DNA of 8,548 bases from JBPYFK01 sp051984675 (GCA_051984675.1 JBPYFK010000161.1:1-8548); one strand, 5' to 3'. Shown: positions 1 through 5,612, counted from the stretch's first letter. Notes: a model not told the origin generated them from the letters alone. Made by a program: numbers and translations.

Positions 1-617
1 CCGAAGACCGCCGGAGCGGGGTAGTCGACCGCCGAGCCGTCGAAGGCCAGGGCAGCGGCGCGTTCGGCCGTCTTGACCAACTGCTCCTCCAACTCGGCCA
101 CCCCGGCGCCGCCCGCTCCGGACACAGCCTGGTAGGTGGCCACGACCATGCGCCGCAACCCGGCGGCCCGGTGCAGGGGCGCCAACACGGGCATCGCCAC
201 CATGGTCGTGCAATTGGGATTGGCCACGATGCCCTTGGGGATGCGGGCGAGCTCGGACCCGTTGACCTCGGGCACCACCAGCGGCACCTCGGGGTCCATG
301 CGGAACGCGCCGGAGTTGTCGACCGCGATCGCCCCGCGCTCGGCGGCGATCGGCGCCCACTGCGCGGAGATCTCGTCCGGGACGTCGAACAGCGCGATGT
401 CCACGCCGTCGAACGCCTCCGGCGAGAGCTCCACCACGGTGCGCTCAACGCCGCGCACGGTGATCTTCTTGCCCGCCGACCGCGCGGACGCGATCAGCCG
501 GATGTCGCCCCAGGGCACGGAATCGCGGTGGTTGATGATGTCGATCATGACGCTGCCGACCGCGCCGGTGGCGCCGACGATCGCGACGGTAGGGCCGTTG
601 CCGGATGCGAGTGCCAT
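1..617 (-). CDS. asd: Aspartate-semialdehyde dehydrogenase, N-terminal 205 residues (partial)
   Basis: The gene encodes the NADPH-dependent cytoplasmic enzyme that reduces aspartyl-4-phosphate to aspartate-4-semialdehyde, the second step of the aspartate pathway. The N-terminus carries the nucleotide-binding glycine motif VGATGAVG (residues 14-21). The active-site segment NPNCTT contains the catalytic Cys136, and TYQAVSGAG (161-169) carries the Gln and loop that are also conserved in the family. The family is usually about 340 residues long, so roughly the last 135 residues lie beyond the left edge of the window. The ATG at 617-615 shares its A with the lysC stop codon (TGATG), and GGGGAG lies a few bases upstream inside lysC. 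This indicates a translationally coupled lysC-asd operon. The identification is secure; the C-terminus cannot be checked here. Confidence 0.97.
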   Translation of the reverse strand, partial: MALASGNGPTVAIVGATGAVGSVMIDIINHRDSVPWGDIRLIASARSAGKKITVRGVERTVVELSPEAFDGVDIALFDVPDEISAQWAPIAAERGAIAVDNSGAFRMDPEVPLVVPEVNGSELARIPKGIVANPNCTTMVAMPVLAPLHRAAGLRRMVVATYQAVSGAGGAGVAELEEQLVKTAERAAALAFDGSAVDYPAPAVF

Positions 618-1135
618 CAGCGACCACTCCCCGCGTACACGACGGCTTCATCCTCGCCGCCGAGCTCGAACGTCGAGTGCAGTGCCCGCACCGCGTCTTC
701 GAGCTGGGTGTCCCGGATCAACACCGAGATGCGGATCTCCGAGGTGTTGATGATCTCGATGTTCACCCCGGCCCGCGACAGCGCCTCGCAGAACGTCGCC
801 GTCACGCCCGGGTGCGAGCGCATGCCCGCGCCCACCAGGGACACCTTGCCGATGTGGTCGTCGTAGACCACCTCGGTGAAACCGACCTCGCTCTTGATCT
901 TCTCCAGCTCGGCCACGGCCTGCTCGCCGTTGGCGCGCGAGACGGTGAACGTGATGTCGGTCTTGCCGGAGTCGGTGCCCGAGACGTTCTGCAACACCAT
1001 GTCGATGTCGATCTCCGCGTCCGCCACGACACGGAAGATCCGGCCCGCGACCCCCGCCTGGTCCGGCACGCCGCGCACGGTGACCTTCGCCTCCGACCGG
1101 TCGTGCGCGACACCGGTGATCATTGCCTGTTCCAC
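617..1135 (-). other. Internal translation start giving the aspartokinase beta subunit (172 aa)
   Basis: Inside lysC, in frame, GTG at 1135-1133 (codon 250) is preceded by GGAGGAG (1148-1142) with six bases between. This strong start site would yield a 172-residue protein consisting of the two ACT domains only. In C. glutamicum and several other bacteria the same gene is known to make a large alpha subunit and a small beta subunit from an internal start, assembling as alpha2beta2 with the effector sites at the interface. The predicted size matches the C. glutamicum beta subunit. The site is visible in the sequence; its use is inferred from the family. Confidence 0.8.
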
Positions 1136-1882
1136 GGAAAGCTCCTCCACTGAACCCGAAACGAGGGTTCCTGGCTTGCTTGAGTACGAAGACCGGACGT
1201 GCAGGGGCACGCTGTAGCGGCGGGCGTACTCCACCGAGCGCAGGTGCAGCACCTTCGCTCCCGTCGCCGCGAGTTCCAGCATCTCCTCATACGTGATGCT
1301 GTCCAGGTGTTTCGCGTTCGGCACGATCCGGGGGTCGGCGGTGTAGACGCCGTCCACGTCGGTGTAGATCTCGCAGACGTCCGCGTTCAGGGCCGCGGCC
1401 ACCGCCACCGCGGTGGTGTCCGATCCGCCGCGCCCGAGCGTCGTGATGTCCCTGGTGTCCTGGCTCACACCCTGGAAGCCGGCGACCAGCACCACCTGGC
1501 CTTTGCCGAGCGCCTCCTGGACCCGGCCGGGGGTGACGTCGATGATGCGCGCGTTCTGGTGCGCCGATGTGGTGATCACCCCGGCCTGCGAGCCGGAGAA
1601 CGAGCGGGCCTCCGCGCCGAGCGCCTCGATCGCCATCGCGACGAGCGCGTTGGAGATGCGCTCACCGGCGGTGAGCAGCATGTCCAGCTCCCGCTCCGGT
1701 GGCGCCGGGTTGACTCCCTGCGCGAGATCCAACAGCTCGTCGGTGGTGTCCCCCATCGCCGAGCACACGACCACGACGTCGTTGCCCGCCTTGCGGGTCT
1801 CGACGATGCGTTCGGCGACCCGTTTGATGCGGTCGGCAGTCTCAAGGGACGAACCGCCGTACTTCTGGACAACGAGCGCCAC
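617..1882 (-). CDS. lysC: Aspartokinase (alpha subunit, 421 aa)
   Basis: The enzyme phosphorylates aspartate to aspartyl-4-phosphate, the first and feedback-controlled step towards Lys, Thr, Met and diaminopimelate. The kinase domain starts with KYGGSS (residues 7-12) and contains TAGERISNAL (71-80), TTLGRGGSD (147-155) and the DVDGVYTADPR segment (175-185). Two ACT repeats follow, from about residue 265 to the end. Residues known from Corynebacterium glutamicum as sites of lysine/threonine desensitising mutations are present in apparently wild-type form: Ala279, Ser301, Thr311 and Gly345. The length of 421 residues equals the C. glutamicum enzyme. I chose GTG 1882 because AGGAGG (1898-1893) lies 10 bases upstream. 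The open frame reaches a TTG at 1891, but that would sit against the Shine-Dalgarno. The gene overlaps asd by one base. Confidence 0.96.
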   Translation of the reverse strand: MALVVQKYGGSSLETADRIKRVAERIVETRKAGNDVVVVCSAMGDTTDELLDLAQGVNPAPPERELDMLLTAGERISNALVAMAIEALGAEARSFSGSQAGVITTSAHQNARIIDVTPGRVQEALGKGQVVLVAGFQGVSQDTRDITTLGRGGSDTTAVAVAAALNADVCEIYTDVDGVYTADPRIVPNAKHLDSITYEEMLELAATGAKVLHLRSVEYARRYSVPLHVRSSYSSKPGTLVSGSVEELSVEQAMITGVAHDRSEAKVTVRGVPDQAGVAGRIFRVVADAEIDIDMVLQNVSGTDSGKTDITFTVSRANGEQAVAELEKIKSEVGFTEVVYDDHIGKVSLVGAGMRSHPGVTATFCEALSRAGVNIEIINTSEIRISVLIRDTQLEDAVRALHSTFELGGEDEAVVYAGSGR

Positions 1883-2057
1883 GTGTAACAAACCTCCTGG
1901 GGCCGTGCGGCGTCCCGGGTTGGACGAAGAGCCCCCAAATGGCGGACGCCTCGCGGTGGCGTCCCGCTCCTGGCAGCTCCGCTAGCGGCGGAGATCAACG
2001 CACCTCATCCGTTCCATAACATTTCGCGCTGACTCTCGCCGGGTCGCTCCGCTGCTT
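1883..2057 (-). promoter_or_regulatory. lysC 5' leader with alternative hairpins
   Basis: Read on the minus strand, the leader contains GGACGCC (1964-1958), its complement GGCGTCC (1950-1944) and a second GGACGCC (1915-1909). The middle copy can form a 7-bp hairpin with a 7-nt loop with the first copy, or pair with the third across 28 nt, but not both. The two outer copies are part of a 9-base direct repeat, CGGGACGCC. A further 5-bp helix, GGGGC (1935-1931) with GCCCC (1903-1899), would end next to the AGGAGG ribosome site. Further upstream is the palindrome CCGCTAGCGG (1988-1979). No U-tract follows any hairpin, so an intrinsic terminator is not obvious. I see no lysine riboswitch. The pairing is seen in the sequence; a regulatory role is inference. 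Confidence 0.4.
1982..2017 (-). CDS. Possible leader peptide MERMRCVDLRR upstream of lysC
   Basis: A short frame starts at ATG 2017 and stops at TAG 1984-1982, giving MERMRCVDLRR; a second in-frame ATG at 2008 would give MRCVDLRR. The C-terminal CVDLRR resembles the conserved HVDL/CVDL-plus-Arg core that I recall from short actinobacterial 'putative leader peptides', usually found before sulfur-assimilation genes. It lies about 100 bases before lysC. A candidate promoter is 45 bases upstream, and the stop codon sits inside the palindrome CCGCTAGCGG. Against it: neither ATG has a good Shine-Dalgarno, the usual C-terminal Cys-containing tail is absent, and lysC is not a typical member of that regulon. 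Confidence 0.3.
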   Translation of the reverse strand: MERMRCVDLRR

Positions 2058-2061
2058 CGTA

Positions 2062-2089
2062 AGGGTACCGACCACCACCAGTTGGTTAA
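2062..2089 (-). promoter_or_regulatory. Candidate promoter of lysC-asd
   Basis: On the minus strand, TTAACC (2089-2084) and TACCCT (2067-2062) are separated by 16 bases, a plausible -35/-10 pair with the actinobacterial TANNNT form. Transcription would start near 2055, giving a leader of about 170 nt before GTG 1882. The -35 box overlaps the -35 box of the divergent gene in the palindrome GTTAAC (2085-2090). This is assigned by pattern only. Confidence 0.4.
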
Positions 2090-2113
2090 CGCCCCGCTCC
2101 CCGCCGATAACCT
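2086..2113 (+). promoter_or_regulatory. Candidate promoter of the membrane glycosyltransferase gene
   Basis: On the plus strand, TTAACG (2086-2091) and TAACCT (2108-2113) are separated by 16 bases. This mirrors the lysC promoter on the other strand and shares the GTTAAC palindrome as its -35 region. The start of transcription would fall near 2120, about 30 bases before the chosen TTG start. This is assigned by pattern only. Confidence 0.4.
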
Positions 2114-2149
2114 GAGTGATCGGCTTGTCACACGGTGCGGAGGAGCGGG

Positions 2150-3391
2150 TTGCCCACCACGACCGACATCATCCGAGCGGGGGATTCCCAGATCGGACAA
2201 ACAGGGCTTGTCCAGGGGAAACGGGCCGCTGAGAGACTCTGGTTCCGGGCCTGGATCTGGGCCTACCCGCACCGGCAGACGATCTCCGCGCTGGCGCCCG
2301 GTGTGGTTTACCTCGCAATTCGGCTGTTCGGACTGCTGGTGCTGGTGTGGCTGTGCGCGACGAACGGGAAGTCGCTGACCGACAGCCTGACCTCCTGGGA
2401 CGGCCAGTGGTACCTGGAGATCGCGGCCCACGGCTACGGCGGTGTGAATCCGGCCATGGTCGATGGCCACGGCCACCGCTCGTGGGAGACGCCGCTGGCC
2501 TTCTTCCCGGGCTACCCCGTGCTCGTGCGGGCCTTCGCGATGCTTCCGGGGTTCTCGGTGGCCTGGGCAGGCGTCACTGTGAGCCTGATCGCCGGCGTCG
2601 TCGGCGCCTACGCGCTCGCGCGGCTCGGCCGCGCCGTAGGCGGTACCGAGCGAGTGGGGCTGCTGTTCGTCGCGTTGTTCGCGGCGTCCCCGATGTCCGT
2701 TGTGCTGTCCATGGCGTACTCGGAGGCGCTGTTCTGCGCACTGTCGGCGTGGGCGCTGGTCGGCGTCCTCGAACGGCGCTGGCTGCTGGCCGGGTTGTGC
2801 TGTGCCGGAGCTGGCCTGATCCGGCCGACCGCGTTGGCGCTGGTCATGGTCGTCGCGATGGCGGCGGTGGTCGCGATGAGGCGCGAACGCGACGGCTTGG
2901 GACCGCGGGCGGCATTGCTTCTGGCTCCGGCGGGAATGTTGGGCTACATCGGCTGGGTCGCGTCGGTGACCGGGAGGCTCACCGGGTACTTCACACTCCA
3001 GGCGCACGGCTGGTCGTCGCAGTTCGACCTCGGGCTGGCCACGTTGCGGTTCGCGATCCGGGCACTCTCGCGGGACAGTTCGGTGCTGGAAGTCCTGACC
3101 GTGTGGATCTCGCTGATCAGCCTGGTCCTGCTGGTCCTGTGCTTCCGCGCCCGGATGCCGTGGCCGTTGATCGCGTTCGCCGCCGCCGTCCTCATGCTGG
3201 ATCTCGGCTCCAACGGCCTGATGTACTCCAAGGTGCGGCTGCTGCTGCCCGCGTTCCCGCTGTTGTTGCCGGTCGCGACCGGCCTGGCGAAGCGCCGGAC
3301 GACTACCGCCGTGTGCACGCTCGCGCTCGTGGTGTTCTTCGGGGCCTGGTTCGGCGCATACTCGATCACCGCCTGGAAGTACGCGATCTGA
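2150..3391 (+). CDS. GT-C fold membrane glycosyltransferase, PIG-V / mannosyltransferase-like (413 aa)
   Basis: The protein is a polytopic membrane protein, with hydrophobic stretches at about residues 50-70, 138-156, 168-188, 192-206, 210-243, 255-272, 315-332, 338-351, 363-378 and 388-403. After the first helix comes SWDGQWYLEIAAHGY (82-96). The WDG.WY..IA..GY signature in the first extracytoplasmic loop is typical of PIG-V-type, polyprenyl-phosphate-sugar-dependent GT-C enzymes, and its acidic residue is the likely catalytic base. AFFPGYPVLVR (117-127) and AYSEALF...WAL...RRWLLAG..AGLIRPTALAL (189-231) are also typical. The acceptor cannot be told from sequence; a lipoglycan or surface glycan is my guess. 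TTG 2150 is preceded by GGAGGAG (2139-2145). The frame also allows GTG 2135, which lacks a Shine-Dalgarno. The nitroreductase gene follows after 44 bases on the same strand. Confidence 0.82.
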   Translation: MPTTTDIIRAGDSQIGQTGLVQGKRAAERLWFRAWIWAYPHRQTISALAPGVVYLAIRLFGLLVLVWLCATNGKSLTDSLTSWDGQWYLEIAAHGYGGVNPAMVDGHGHRSWETPLAFFPGYPVLVRAFAMLPGFSVAWAGVTVSLIAGVVGAYALARLGRAVGGTERVGLLFVALFAASPMSVVLSMAYSEALFCALSAWALVGVLERRWLLAGLCCAGAGLIRPTALALVMVVAMAAVVAMRRERDGLGPRAALLLAPAGMLGYIGWVASVTGRLTGYFTLQAHGWSSQFDLGLATLRFAIRALSRDSSVLEVLTVWISLISLVLLVLCFRARMPWPLIAFAAAVLMLDLGSNGLMYSKVRLLLPAFPLLLPVATGLAKRRTTTAVCTLALVVFFGAWFGAYSITAWKYAI

Positions 3392-3435
3392 CGGTCACGT
3401 GGCAGCCTGCAGGGGCGGCGACCGGAGGAGGGAAC

Positions 3436-4056
3436 GTGACGCAGGAAACAGACGTCGACGCTGGTCAGCGCAAGGACGCCGAGACTGCGGTGCCGGTGCA
3501 CCCGCTGCTGGCGCAGCGGTGGAGCCCCCGGGCGCTGGACCCGGGCGTGGAGCTGACGGATCGTCAGCTCACGGCGCTGTTCGAGGCCGCGCGCTGGGCG
3601 CCGTCGCGCGGGAACACCCAGCCCGCCCGCTACATCGCCGGTCGGCGCGGCGAGCCGACGTTCGACCGGATTCACTCGACGCTCTCGCGCGGCAACAGCC
3701 ACTGGACACGATCGGCGGCTGTGCTGATGATCGGGGTCGCCCGGGTGCTTGAAGACGACGGCAGCCCGTTCTTCCACGGCGTGTACGGGCTGGGACTGGC
3801 CACCGAGAACCTGGTGTTGCAGGCGGTGGCGGAGGGACTGGTGGCGCACCAGATGGCCGGGTTCGATCCCGACGCGGCGCGGGCGGAGTTCGGTATCCCG
3901 CCGGAGTTCGAGCCGGTGGTGGCCATCGCCGTCGGCGGGCTGGGTTCCCCGGAAGACCTGCCGGAGCGGTTGCAGGAGAAGGAGGCGGCCCCGCGCACGC
4001 GGAAAGCGCTGTCGGAGCTGGTGTTCAGCGGAACGTGGGGAAATCCGGCCCTGTGA
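3436..4056 (+). CDS. Nitroreductase-family FMN oxidoreductase (206 aa)
   Basis: This is a short member of the nitroreductase fold, a family of FMN-containing NAD(P)H-dependent oxidoreductases that act as dimers in the cytoplasm. The N-terminal RWSPRAL (28-34) contains the Arg/Ser/Arg residues that usually hold the FMN phosphate. EAARWAPSRGNTQPARYI (50-67) is the classic helix and NTQP flavin-binding motif. GLGLATENLVLQAVAEGL (118-135) is the dimer-interface helix, and GTWG (199-202) is near the C-terminus. GTG 3436 follows GGAGGAGGG (3424-3432) at a normal distance. The natural substrate is unknown. Co-transcription with the upstream glycosyltransferase is likely from the 44-base gap. The stop codon is 7 bp from that of the convergent membrane protein, with no clear terminator hairpin between them. 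Confidence 0.88.
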   Translation: MTQETDVDAGQRKDAETAVPVHPLLAQRWSPRALDPGVELTDRQLTALFEAARWAPSRGNTQPARYIAGRRGEPTFDRIHSTLSRGNSHWTRSAAVLMIGVARVLEDDGSPFFHGVYGLGLATENLVLQAVAEGLVAHQMAGFDPDAARAEFGIPPEFEPVVAIAVGGLGSPEDLPERLQEKEAAPRTRKALSELVFSGTWGNPAL

Positions 4057-4063
4057 CACGTCG

Positions 4064-4675
4064 TCAGATCAGCACCTTGCGGATGAGCCGGGCGATCATC
4101 GTGCTGGCCAGCAGCCAGAAGATCGCGGCACTGCCGTAGTTGAGCACCAGTGCGAAGTTCGGGTCGCCCGGCCGGAACAGGTCGGTGAACCCGGTGGCGA
4201 GGTGTGGCGCCACCGCGGCGGTCGTTCGGCAGAGGGTGTTGGCGGGATTGGCACCCGCGACGGTCAGCACGGCGTAGACGCACAGCGTCAGTGCCGCGAG
4301 GGAGCCGAGCCAGTCGATGATTCCCGAACTGACCCGGGCTACGCGTTCCCGCGACTCGGCGCGCTGCCGCGTGCGCAGGACCGTACCGCTGTCCATCACC
4401 GGCACAACGCGGGTCACGGACAGTCCGCTGCTGGCGACGGCACTACCGTCCACAACGGACACTGGAAGGTTCGGGACGCTCGCTTCCGCCCGGTCGACGT
4501 TCTGGACGCTGTCAACCTTCTGGAGCCGGTCGACGTTGTGGAGCCGGTCGACGCTGCGGACGCGGTCGACCTTCTGGAGCTGCGCCGTGCCGTCGGCTTC
4601 GGGCTCGGGCTCGCGGTGCCGGGGCGGTCCAGGGCGCCCCGGCCGCAACGGCACTCGCCGCGACTCCGAATTCAT
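4064..4675 (-). CDS. Two-helix membrane protein, tandem paralogue 1, with hexapeptide-repeat N-terminus (203 aa)
   Basis: I do not recognise this family. The protein has a basic, Pro/Arg-rich start (residues 5-29) and five tandem hexapeptides (33-62). A polar linker with several Arg residues follows to about 115. The conserved module (122-200) has one hydrophobic helix (about 125-141), a loop with GANPAN and LFRPGDP, and a second helix after NYG (about 176-196), ending in basic residues. The module aligns without gaps to the next two genes; by hand I count about 35 identities in 79 positions with the middle one, including WxGSL, VLTVxGAN, GFxxLFxPxDP and NYGxAAxFW. I chose ATG 4675 because the paralogues share sequence directly before their ATGs. 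Starts at GTG 4705 and ATG 4690 are also open, and the latter lies inside the shared block. Confidence 0.7.
   Translation of the reverse strand: MNSESRRVPLRPGRPGPPRHREPEPEADGTAQLQKVDRVRSVDRLHNVDRLQKVDSVQNVDRAEASVPNLPVSVVDGSAVASSGLSVTRVVPVMDSGTVLRTRQRAESRERVARVSSGIIDWLGSLAALTLCVYAVLTVAGANPANTLCRTTAAVAPHLATGFTDLFRPGDPNFALVLNYGSAAIFWLLASTMIARLIRKVLI
4490..4579 (-). repeat. Five 18-bp tandem repeats coding the hexapeptide (L/V)x(K/S/N)VD(R/S)
   Basis: Five contiguous 18-bp units lie at 4490-4507, 4508-4525, 4526-4543, 4544-4561 and 4562-4579. On the plus strand each resembles ccggtcgacgttctggag. They encode LQKVDR, VRSVDR, LHNVDR, LQKVDS and VQNVDR. Most variation is at the second and third positions of the hexapeptide, while Val-Asp is invariant. 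The array keeps the frame, and neither of the other two paralogues has it. The periodicity could allow length variation by slippage. Confidence 0.9.
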
Positions 4676-4692
4676 GATCAAGTTTGCCATGC
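4676..4692 (-). promoter_or_regulatory. Shared start-proximal element of paralogue 1
   Basis: On the minus strand, GCATGGCAAACTTGATC runs directly into ATG 4675. The first 12 bases are identical to those before paralogue 2, and the core GGCARACTTGATC recurs before paralogue 3. CAAACT preceded by TGG could serve as an extended -10 box with transcription starting at or near the A of the ATG, that is, a leaderless mRNA. No convincing -35 box and no Shine-Dalgarno are seen. Confidence 0.45.
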
Positions 4693-4787
4693 GAGACAGT
4701 GTCACACGGCGAAATGCAACGATCTAGTAACGATAGTCGCAAGCGGTCGCGCCCTGCTGGCGATATTTGCCCAACCGTGGAACGTGA

Positions 4788-5159
4788 TCAGGCCAGGGAA
4801 CGCAGAATCCGCACCACCAGCGACGTTACCGCCAGCCAGAACAGCGCGGCGAGGCCGTAGTTGACCAGCACGGCGAGCTTCGGATCAGCGGGCGAGAACA
4901 GGTTCTCGAATCCGAGAACGACGGTGTTGGCCCAGGAAGCGATGAACTGCGTGATGCCGTTGCCCTGATTGGCACCGCCCACGGTCAACACGACGTGCAC
5001 CGCGAGCACTGCGGCGAACAGCGACCCGACCCAGCGCACGATCGTGACCAGCGCAGCGACCGCCTGAAGGCGCAGCTTGCGCAGGTCAACAGGGTCATGG
5101 GAACGGCCGTCGTCACGTTGGTGCTTCGCGGTCACCGCGTTCCCGCTGTCGTCGGTCAT
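4788..5159 (-). CDS. Two-helix membrane protein, tandem paralogue 2 (123 aa)
   Basis: This is an unrecognised small protein. A charged, probably cytoplasmic N-terminus of about 30 residues precedes the shared module (43-121). The module has a first hydrophobic helix at about 47-61, GGANQGN at 61-67, a loop with GFENLFSPADP (83-93), a second helix in NYGLAALFWLAVTSLVV (100-116), and a short basic tail. It aligns without gaps to paralogue 1 with an offset of 79 residues and to paralogue 3 with an offset of 27. ATG 5159 is the only sensible start and has no Shine-Dalgarno. The gene lies 112 bases upstream of paralogue 1 and 71 bases downstream of paralogue 3, all on the same strand. Function is unknown. 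Confidence 0.8.
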   Translation of the reverse strand: MTDDSGNAVTAKHQRDDGRSHDPVDLRKLRLQAVAALVTIVRWVGSLFAAVLAVHVVLTVGGANQGNGITQFIASWANTVVLGFENLFSPADPKLAVLVNYGLAALFWLAVTSLVVRILRSLA

Positions 5160-5177
5160 ATGCCGAGTTTGCCATGC
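5160..5177 (-). promoter_or_regulatory. Shared start-proximal element of paralogue 2
   Basis: On the minus strand, GCATGGCAAACTCGGCAT directly precedes ATG 5159. The 12-base GCATGGCAAACT is identical to the block before paralogue 1, although the 71- and 112-base gaps around it are otherwise dissimilar. It is a possible extended -10 box giving a leaderless transcript, or a leftover of duplication. Confidence 0.45.
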
Positions 5178-5230
5178 TGCCGCCCGGAAAACTACTGGTT
5201 GGTAGGTGGTCGGCAGGCAGATGTCGCGAG

Positions 5231-5515
5231 TCAGCTCGTGAAGACTTTGGCGATGATGCCGGCGACGAGAATCCAGAACCCCGCGGCCAGCCCGAAGTCG
5301 AGCAGGACCTGCATGACGTGGTTCGGCGCGTGGACCAGCCCGGGGAAGAACAGCGCCAACGGCACCGCCGCCTCGTCCACGGACTGCGCGAGGTGGACGT
5401 TGGCCGGGGTGTGGAACAGCACGAACACGATGTGCAGCACCAGCAGCGCCGCCAGAGCGAAACCGACCGCGTGGATCAGGCTCGCGACCGCCGAGGGACC
5501 CTTCTTGTCGCTCAT
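5231..5515 (-). CDS. Two-helix membrane protein, tandem paralogue 3 (94 aa)
   Basis: This is the smallest and most divergent of the trio. Only about 15 mostly polar residues precede the module. The first helix is at about 17-34 (VGFALAALLVLHIVFVLF). It is followed by a loop with TPAN (36-39), VDEAA and LFFPGL (55-60), then a second helix in DFGLAAGFWILVAGIIAKVF (73-92). It aligns gap-free with paralogue 2: VG at 17-18 with 44-45, His28 with His55, Leu60 with Leu87, GLAA at 75-78 with 102-105, and FW at 80-81 with 107-108. It is the first gene of the minus-strand trio and is transcribed away from leuA, with which it shares a 268-bp intergenic region. Function is unknown. Confidence 0.8.
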   Translation of the reverse strand: MSDKKGPSAVASLIHAVGFALAALLVLHIVFVLFHTPANVHLAQSVDEAAVPLALFFPGLVHAPNHVMQVLLDFGLAAGFWILVAGIIAKVFTS

Positions 5516-5532
5516 GCGATCAAGTCTGCCCG
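5516..5532 (-). promoter_or_regulatory. Shared start-proximal element of paralogue 3
   Basis: On the minus strand, GGGCAGACTTGATCGC precedes ATG 5515. GGCAGACTTGATC differs at one position from the 13-base GGCAAACTTGATC before paralogue 1. CAGACT is in the place of a -10 box, with 7 bases to the ATG. No Shine-Dalgarno is present. Confidence 0.4.
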
Positions 5533-5568
5533 GTTACGACGTGGTCGAGAACACGCCCCCGAACCGTC

Positions 5569-5612
5569 CCAGGGGCACGCCTGGTCAGGCTGCTCCGCAC
5601 CCAGCATCTGGG
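5569..5612. promoter_or_regulatory. Two inverted repeats between paralogue 3 and leuA
   Basis: CCAGG-ggcacg-CCTGG (5569-5584) and CCCAG-cat-CTGGG (5600-5612) are short perfect dyads just upstream of the leuA promoter region. They could be regulator sites for leuA or for the divergent minus-strand genes. They are too short to call with confidence. Confidence 0.25.

Noticed and set aside
1883..1891. TTG start for lysC at 1891
   Set aside because: It would leave only one base between the AGGAGG and the start codon; GTG 1882 gives normal spacing and the family N-terminus.
1982..3007. A 341-codon minus-strand frame overlapping the glycosyltransferase
   Set aside because: It is antisense, with Gln/Arg/His-rich composition typical of a shadow frame. 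Only its last 11 codons (the possible lysC leader peptide) are of interest, and those on other grounds.
2347..3435. Upstream open extension of the nitroreductase frame, which would make a 569-residue protein
   Set aside because: This stretch is the +1 shadow of the glycosyltransferase gene. Its Arg-rich translation resembles nothing, while GTG 3436 has a strong Shine-Dalgarno and begins a full-length domain.
4676..4705. Longer N-terminus for membrane paralogue 1 from GTG 4705 or ATG 4690
   Set aside because: Both fall upstream of or inside the block shared with the other paralogues, where it is non-coding, and neither has a ribosome site. It cannot be fully excluded.
2126..4709. TGTCACACGG occurring at both 2126-2135 and 4700-4709
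   Set aside because: A single 10-base match pair is expected by chance several times in a window this size, and the contexts differ.
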